The position numbers were made by a program, and so were the translations under genes. This document shows, in pieces, positions 61,134 to 64,000 of a DNA stretch of 64,000 nucleotides. The notes beneath the pieces were generated by a model that saw only the letters and a list, made by a program, of their open reading frames with translations, was not told the DNA's origin and did not search any database. The DNA comes from Archangium gephyra (GTDB lineage: Bacteria > Myxococcota > Myxococcia > Myxococcales > Myxococcaceae), in contig QFQP01000021.1 in assembly GCA_003243425.1 (NCBI GenBank), forward strand, positions 67,598 through 131,597. The letters are read 5' to 3'. The first letter of the stretch is position 1. Each line of letters opens with the position of its first letter.

Positions 61134-61970
61134 GCGCTTCGCGAGGTGGCGCAGCTTGTCCGGGTTGCGAACGGCGTAGATGGCGACGATTCGCTCGTTC
61201 TCAATCTCGAGTGACATCGTCTCCGGGCCTGCGTCGGTCCAGATGACGAAGCCGGGCATGCCGTTGATGCGCACCGGCTCGGACCGCAGGGAAGGCCCGA
61301 AGATGCCCTTGCGCGCCGTTCCCTCGAAGAAGCGGACGATCTTCTCCTTCCCGAAGATGGGCTTGAGCGGCGCGAGGCGCTTGCCGCCGCCGTCGCTGTA
61401 GACGACCGCGTCGTCGGCGAGCAGCGCCGCGAACTCGTCGAGCTTTCCCGTCAAAGCGGCCCTGAAGGCCTCGGCGAAGCGCGCGGCCGCTCGAGGAGAA
61501 GGCGTGAAGCGCGGGCGGCCGTTCCGCACGTGCTCGCGAGCGCGCGTGGCGAGCTGACGGCAGGCGGCTTCACTGCGGCCGAGGGTCTCGGCGAGCGACG
61601 GGTAGTCCATGTCGAAGACGTCATGGAGAAGAAAGGCCGCCCGCTCCAGCGGCGACAGGCGCTCGAGCGAGAGCAGCAGCGCGACGGAGAGATCGTCGAC
61701 GGACGCGGCTTCGACCGGCTGCACGAGCGGGTCGGGCAGCCACATGCCGACGTACTGCTCGCGCCTCGCCGCCGCTGATTTCATGCGATCGAGGCAGAGC
61801 CGCGAGACGATCTTCGCCAGGTGCGCGCGCGGGTTCTCGATGACCGACGCGTCGACACCGGACCAGCGCAGAAATGCGTCCTGCACGATGTCTTCGGCTT
61901 CGGCCAGAGAGCCGAGCATTCGGTACGCGACGCCCAGCAGAAACTCACGATGCGGTTCGAAGTCGTTCAT
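61098..61970 (-). CDS. ECF41-type RNA polymerase sigma factor with SnoaL-like C-terminal domain
   Basis: 290 residues from ATG 61970; the earlier ATG 62012 lies upstream of the promoter's -10 element and is excluded. Sigma2 (A-E-D-I-V-Q-D-A-F-L-R-W), sigma4 (Y-P-S-L-A-E-T-L-G-R-S-E-A-A-C), then a SnoaL-like domain carrying D-G-G-G-K and the C-terminal N-P-D-K-L motif that define ECF41. The C-terminal domain tunes activity in characterised members; no anti-sigma gene is needed or seen. The divergent partner gene encodes a carboxymuconolactone-decarboxylase-like protein, the usual ECF41 companion. Confidence 0.95.
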   Translation of the reverse strand: MNDFEPHREFLLGVAYRMLGSLAEAEDIVQDAFLRWSGVDASVIENPRAHLAKIVSRLCLDRMKSAAARREQYVGMWLPDPLVQPVEAASVDDLSVALLLSLERLSPLERAAFLLHDVFDMDYPSLAETLGRSEAACRQLATRAREHVRNGRPRFTPSPRAAARFAEAFRAALTGKLDEFAALLADDAVVYSDGGGKRLAPLKPIFGKEKIVRFFEGTARKGIFGPSLRSEPVRINGMPGFVIWTDAGPETMSLEIENERIVAIYAVRNPDKLRHLAKRSEAVGNDGDGR

Positions 61971-61984
61971 GCGTTTGTCTTCGT

Positions 61985-62038
61985 GACGAGGCAGCCGGGG
62001 GCGCTGTGACATGTCACAGGTTCTCCGGTCATTTCGTC
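61985..62038. promoter_or_regulatory. Back-to-back ECF41 promoters sharing a palindromic -35
   Basis: TGTGACATGTCACA (62005-62018) is a perfect palindrome. Rightward: TGTCACA (62012-62018), 16 bases, CGTC (62035-62038), driving the gene at 62088. Leftward: TGTCACA on the minus strand (62011-62005), 16 bases, CGTC (62.0-kb minus strand, plus-strand GACG at 61985-61988), driving the sigma gene. Both match the ECF41 promoter I recall, TGTCACA-N16-CGTC. The leftward start point would fall about eight bases before ATG 61970, giving an almost leaderless mRNA. Confidence 0.88.
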
Positions 62039-62087
62039 ATGCGGCCGTCGCCCCGCTTCCGGGTCGCAAGGTCACGAAAGGCCGCAC

Positions 62088-62537
62088 ATGAATCGCGCAA
62101 ACTGGTTCGTCGTTTCTCCCGATGGTGCGAAGGCTGTCGGCGCACTTCATCAATACGTGCTCACCAACACGAAGTTGCCGAGCACGCTGACCCACATGGT
62201 CTTCCTGCGGGTCTCGCAGCTCAATGGCTGCGCCCACTGCATCGACATTCACACCCGAGATCTCCTCAAAGAGGGCGTGTCGGTCGACAAGACGGTGCTG
62301 ATTCCGGTGTGGCACGAGGCGGCGTATCTCTTCACTGATCAGGAACGCGCGGCGCTCGCCTGGGCCGAAGAGGTCACGCGGGTGAGCGAAACGCACGCGT
62401 CAGATGAAGCGTACGCAGCGGCCGCGGCGGCGTTCGACGAGAAGGACCTCGTCGACCTCACGCTCACCATCGCGGCGATGAACGCCATCAATCGGCTCGG
62501 CATCAGCTTCAGGTTGAAGCCGCGCGCGAAGGCGTGA
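62088..62537 (+). CDS. Carboxymuconolactone decarboxylase-like (AhpD-fold) protein
   Basis: 149 residues from ATG 62088, with AAAGG seven bases before. The redox/CMD motif N-G-C-A-H-C-I-D-I-H is present (CxxC with nearby His), and all-helical AhpD fold pattern follows. Members act as alkylhydroperoxidase-like or decarboxylase enzymes. Transcribed from the rightward ECF41 promoter; this pairing is the standard ECF41 neighbourhood (COE: decarboxylase, oxidoreductase or epimerase). Confidence 0.93.
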   Translation: MNRANWFVVSPDGAKAVGALHQYVLTNTKLPSTLTHMVFLRVSQLNGCAHCIDIHTRDLLKEGVSVDKTVLIPVWHEAAYLFTDQERAALAWAEEVTRVSETHASDEAYAAAAAAFDEKDLVDLTLTIAAMNAINRLGISFRLKPRAKA

Positions 62538-62538
62538 G

Positions 62539-62721
62539 TCACTGCGTCACGTAGATGCCGGCGACGCACATCTCGTCTTCCGTACGCGCGCCCCACTTGC
62601 GCGTCTTCGGCGTCACACGCTGACCGTCGATGACCGGCTGATTCTCGGCCGTGTTGTCCCACGTACATGGCACCGACAACGTGTCGCCGGGGTTGATGAT
62701 GATCGCGCGTTCATCGCGGCA
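62539..62721 (-). pseudogene. Copper type II ascorbate-dependent monooxygenase remnant (C-terminus only)
   Basis: Reading the minus strand in the frame that ends at TGA 62539-62541 gives about 60 residues containing I-I-I-N-P-G-D-T-L-S-V-P-C-T-W-D-N-T and E-D-E-M-C, the last part of the Cu2_monooxygenase C-terminal domain. Nothing of the upstream domain is present: immediately to the right the same frame meets the DUF2290 stop (62722-62724) and the sequence becomes AT-rich foreign DNA. The remnant therefore marks an insertion or recombination boundary. Confidence 0.72.
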
Positions 62722-63342
62722 TCAATCTGCATTCAAAAACAATTCAATATTCTCGCGAGCGGTCAACGTTCGCCGGCCGAATCCCGATGATGCTAAGTCG
62801 GCTTCAACTGCTTCGAACTGTTCAGGGTAATACAGTCCGACGATAGTTCTAAAGAACCGTATTGGATGCACAGGTCCTGATACAGGAAGCCGTGCGTCTG
62901 GCCCCAGATGAACGTGTGACGCGCTGTGGTTTTCGCGCGCCTCGGTTGGAGTGAAGTCAAATCGAAGCGGTGATATTAGCATGGCTTGCGAGCGCAAATC
63001 ACAACTTGCCACGTAATCAGCCACGTCGAACTCTTCGTCTGCCTCGCGGATCAGAACGGGACATGGGAAATATACAAGCCGATGGCCGACAATCTCGTCA
63101 TCGCGCACGTCGTACTCAAGATGGATTGTTGAATACGTCCTCGTCACGATTGTGTCTGATTCAAGTACGGACAAGTACGACTCAATTGAATGTTCGTATC
63201 GTGGCAGCTTCCCCGTTCGAATGCGGCATACGCCATCGCTCTCTTTTGCGCTTATAGATGCGCTTTTGACAATGATCTCGTGCTCTCGCAGCCGAAGTAG
63301 CCCGTTCTCCACGGCTCTAATGATGTCGGTCTTGAGGCTCAT
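62722..63342 (-). CDS. DUF2290 protein, downstream partner of a helicase
   Basis: 206 residues from ATG 63342, overlapping the helicase stop by four bases (ATGA), so co-translated. The second half matches the DUF2290 pattern: P-L-R-F-D-F-T-P-T-E-A-R-E-N, S-A-S-H-V-H-L-G and L-P-V-S-G-P-V-H-P, then F-R-T-I-V-G-L-Y-Y-P. No catalytic motif I can name. Codon use is AT-richer than the host genes (many third-position A/T), suggesting transfer. Function unknown; always-with-helicase context suggests nucleic-acid or defence role (inference). Confidence 0.8.
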   Translation of the reverse strand: MSLKTDIIRAVENGLLRLREHEIIVKSASISAKESDGVCRIRTGKLPRYEHSIESYLSVLESDTIVTRTYSTIHLEYDVRDDEIVGHRLVYFPCPVLIREADEEFDVADYVASCDLRSQAMLISPLRFDFTPTEARENHSASHVHLGPDARLPVSGPVHPIRFFRTIVGLYYPEQFEAVEADLASSGFGRRTLTARENIELFLNAD

Positions 63343-64000
63343 TCGTCTTGGCCGGAAAAGTAGTCCGAGAATTTCTCTCTCACGGAGAGCGGAATATCCG
63401 AGATGTCGAGGCTGCCGTCTTCGAGTTGCTGCATTAGTTGTTCGAGGCTCGCCTTGGCTTTTCGAATGGCCTCCTGCTCCTGCGCGGAGCGGTCCCGATG
63501 GATTCTGCGCATACTGGCGAGTTGTGGTGCTGTGGGTTGGTTGAAGCACAACTCGTAGTCAGACGACTTGAGCTTCTCAATTTCGGTTTGAAGCATCGCC
63601 ATGCGCTCTCCCACACCGCAGACGCGGACCCATGCACGAGAGCGTGTGATGGCTGTGAATAGGATGTTTCGTTTCCGCTCCAGGTTGTAGCCATCAGCAC
63701 ACTCGTCGGCGTTCACCACGTACACCATCGGTGCTTCGTTGCCTTTGGCTCGATAGATGCCCGATAGCGTCACGGAGTCATCGACCTTGAAGACGTCGCG
63801 ACTCGAGGTGAGCCCTGCCTGATGTGAAGTTATGTTTAGTCGTTCGAGGAATAGCGTCAGTCTGGAGGACTCAGATTTGAACGTAATCGCGTCGGTAAAG
63901 ACAACGAGAATATCGTCAGCATCTAGCACTACTGCGTGAGAGGACCCGCGAGCGTGATCGGTCGCGGCGAGAGCGAGGCGGCAAATCGGCTCCGTGCGCT
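63339..64000 (-). CDS. UvrD-like superfamily 1 helicase, C-terminal part (runs off window)
   Basis: The frame is open from the stop at 63339 to the window edge, so only the C-terminal about 220 residues are seen; GTG 63929 is not the true start. The helicase C-terminal motifs are clear: D-D-I-L-V-V-F, S-H-Q-A-G-L-T-S-S-R-D, S-G-I-Y-R-A-K-G-N-E-A-P-M-V-Y-V-V-N-A (motif V), and R-N-I-L-F-T-A-I-T-R-S-R-A-W-V-R-V (motif VI, arginine finger). A charged helical tail follows. Walker A lies outside the window. AT-rich codon use, like the DUF2290 gene. Confidence 0.85.
   Translation of the reverse strand, partial: RTEPICRLALAATDHARGSSHAVVLDADDILVVFTDAITFKSESSRLTLFLERLNITSHQAGLTSSRDVFKVDDSVTLSGIYRAKGNEAPMVYVVNADECADGYNLERKRNILFTAITRSRAWVRVCGVGERMAMLQTEIEKLKSSDYELCFNQPTAPQLASMRRIHRDRSAQEQEAIRKAKASLEQLMQQLEDGSLDISDIPLSVREKFSDYFSGQDE

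Noticed and set aside
61971..62012. ATG 62012 as start of the ECF41 sigma gene
   Set aside because: It lies upstream of the promoter's -10 element and inside the palindrome, and the added residues do not match the family N-terminus.

Overview
The window is high-GC DNA (roughly two thirds G+C by eye, with strong G/C preference at third codon positions) from a member of the Myxococcota. Evidence: two members of the myxobacterial paralogous family TIGR02265 (DUF2378), a TIGR02996-domain protein, a MXAN_6521-type lipoprotein, two eukaryote-like Ser/Thr kinases, FHA/GAF and histidine-kinase signalling proteins, Cys-rich and EGF-repeat lipoproteins, and a DUF1592/DUF1552 pair. No rRNA, tRNA, IS element or CRISPR array was recognised.

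Layout. 1-2.1 kb: end of a ferritin-like gene, a 21-bp tandem repeat, and a beta-propeller gene broken by one stop codon. 2.1-9.2 kb: a nickel/cobalt-type transporter, the DUF1592/DUF1552 pair, a nucleotide-sugar-epimerase-like protein, a MOSC protein, a small Cys-rich peptide, a HIT hydrolase and a stand-alone acyltransferase. 9.2-12.2 kb: an operon behind a good Fur box (small protein, di-heme oxidoreductase, imelysin, cytochrome P460-like). 12.2-24.9 kb: Coa1-like protein, acetolactate synthase/aldehyde dehydrogenase pair, DUF4476 protein, dihydroorotase, an unrecognised long protein, an endonuclease-like protein, a DUF5916 protein and a lytic transglycosylase. 24.9-27.3 kb: three secreted or lipoprotein genes on the minus strand, each followed by a hairpin. 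27.5-33.4 kb: a signalling cluster (CHASE-PAS kinase, NtrC-type regulator, REC-PAS kinase, single-domain regulator). 33.5-43.1 kb: small membrane proteins, HAD phosphatase, FHA-GAF-pseudocyclase, peroxiredoxin, two Ser/Thr kinases and a TIGR02265 protein. 43.1-50.9 kb: ABC ATPase plus TonB-like protein, MltG, MaoC-like protein, a CcdAB toxin-antitoxin pair, cation/proton antiporter, TIGR02996 protein, DUF4383 protein. 51-55.6 kb: an NtrB/NtrC-type pair and the scar of a deletion that beheaded a divergent aldo/keto reductase-AraC pair. 55.6-61.1 kb: two large surface lipoproteins around a LysR gene. 61.1-62.5 kb: an ECF41 sigma factor and its carboxymuconolactone-decarboxylase partner.

The right end is different. 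At about 62.7 kb a copper monooxygenase gene is cut off, G+C falls sharply, and a foreign-looking operon begins: a UvrD-like helicase (running off the window) translationally coupled to a DUF2290 protein. This looks like the edge of a genomic, possibly defence, island.

Strongest regulatory observation: the ECF41 sigma gene and the decarboxylase gene are driven by two back-to-back promoters sharing a perfect 14-bp palindrome, each half being a complete ECF41-type promoter. Another recurrent feature is that most convergent gene pairs touch or overlap; three pairs meet exactly at TGATCA, which is a stop codon on both strands.
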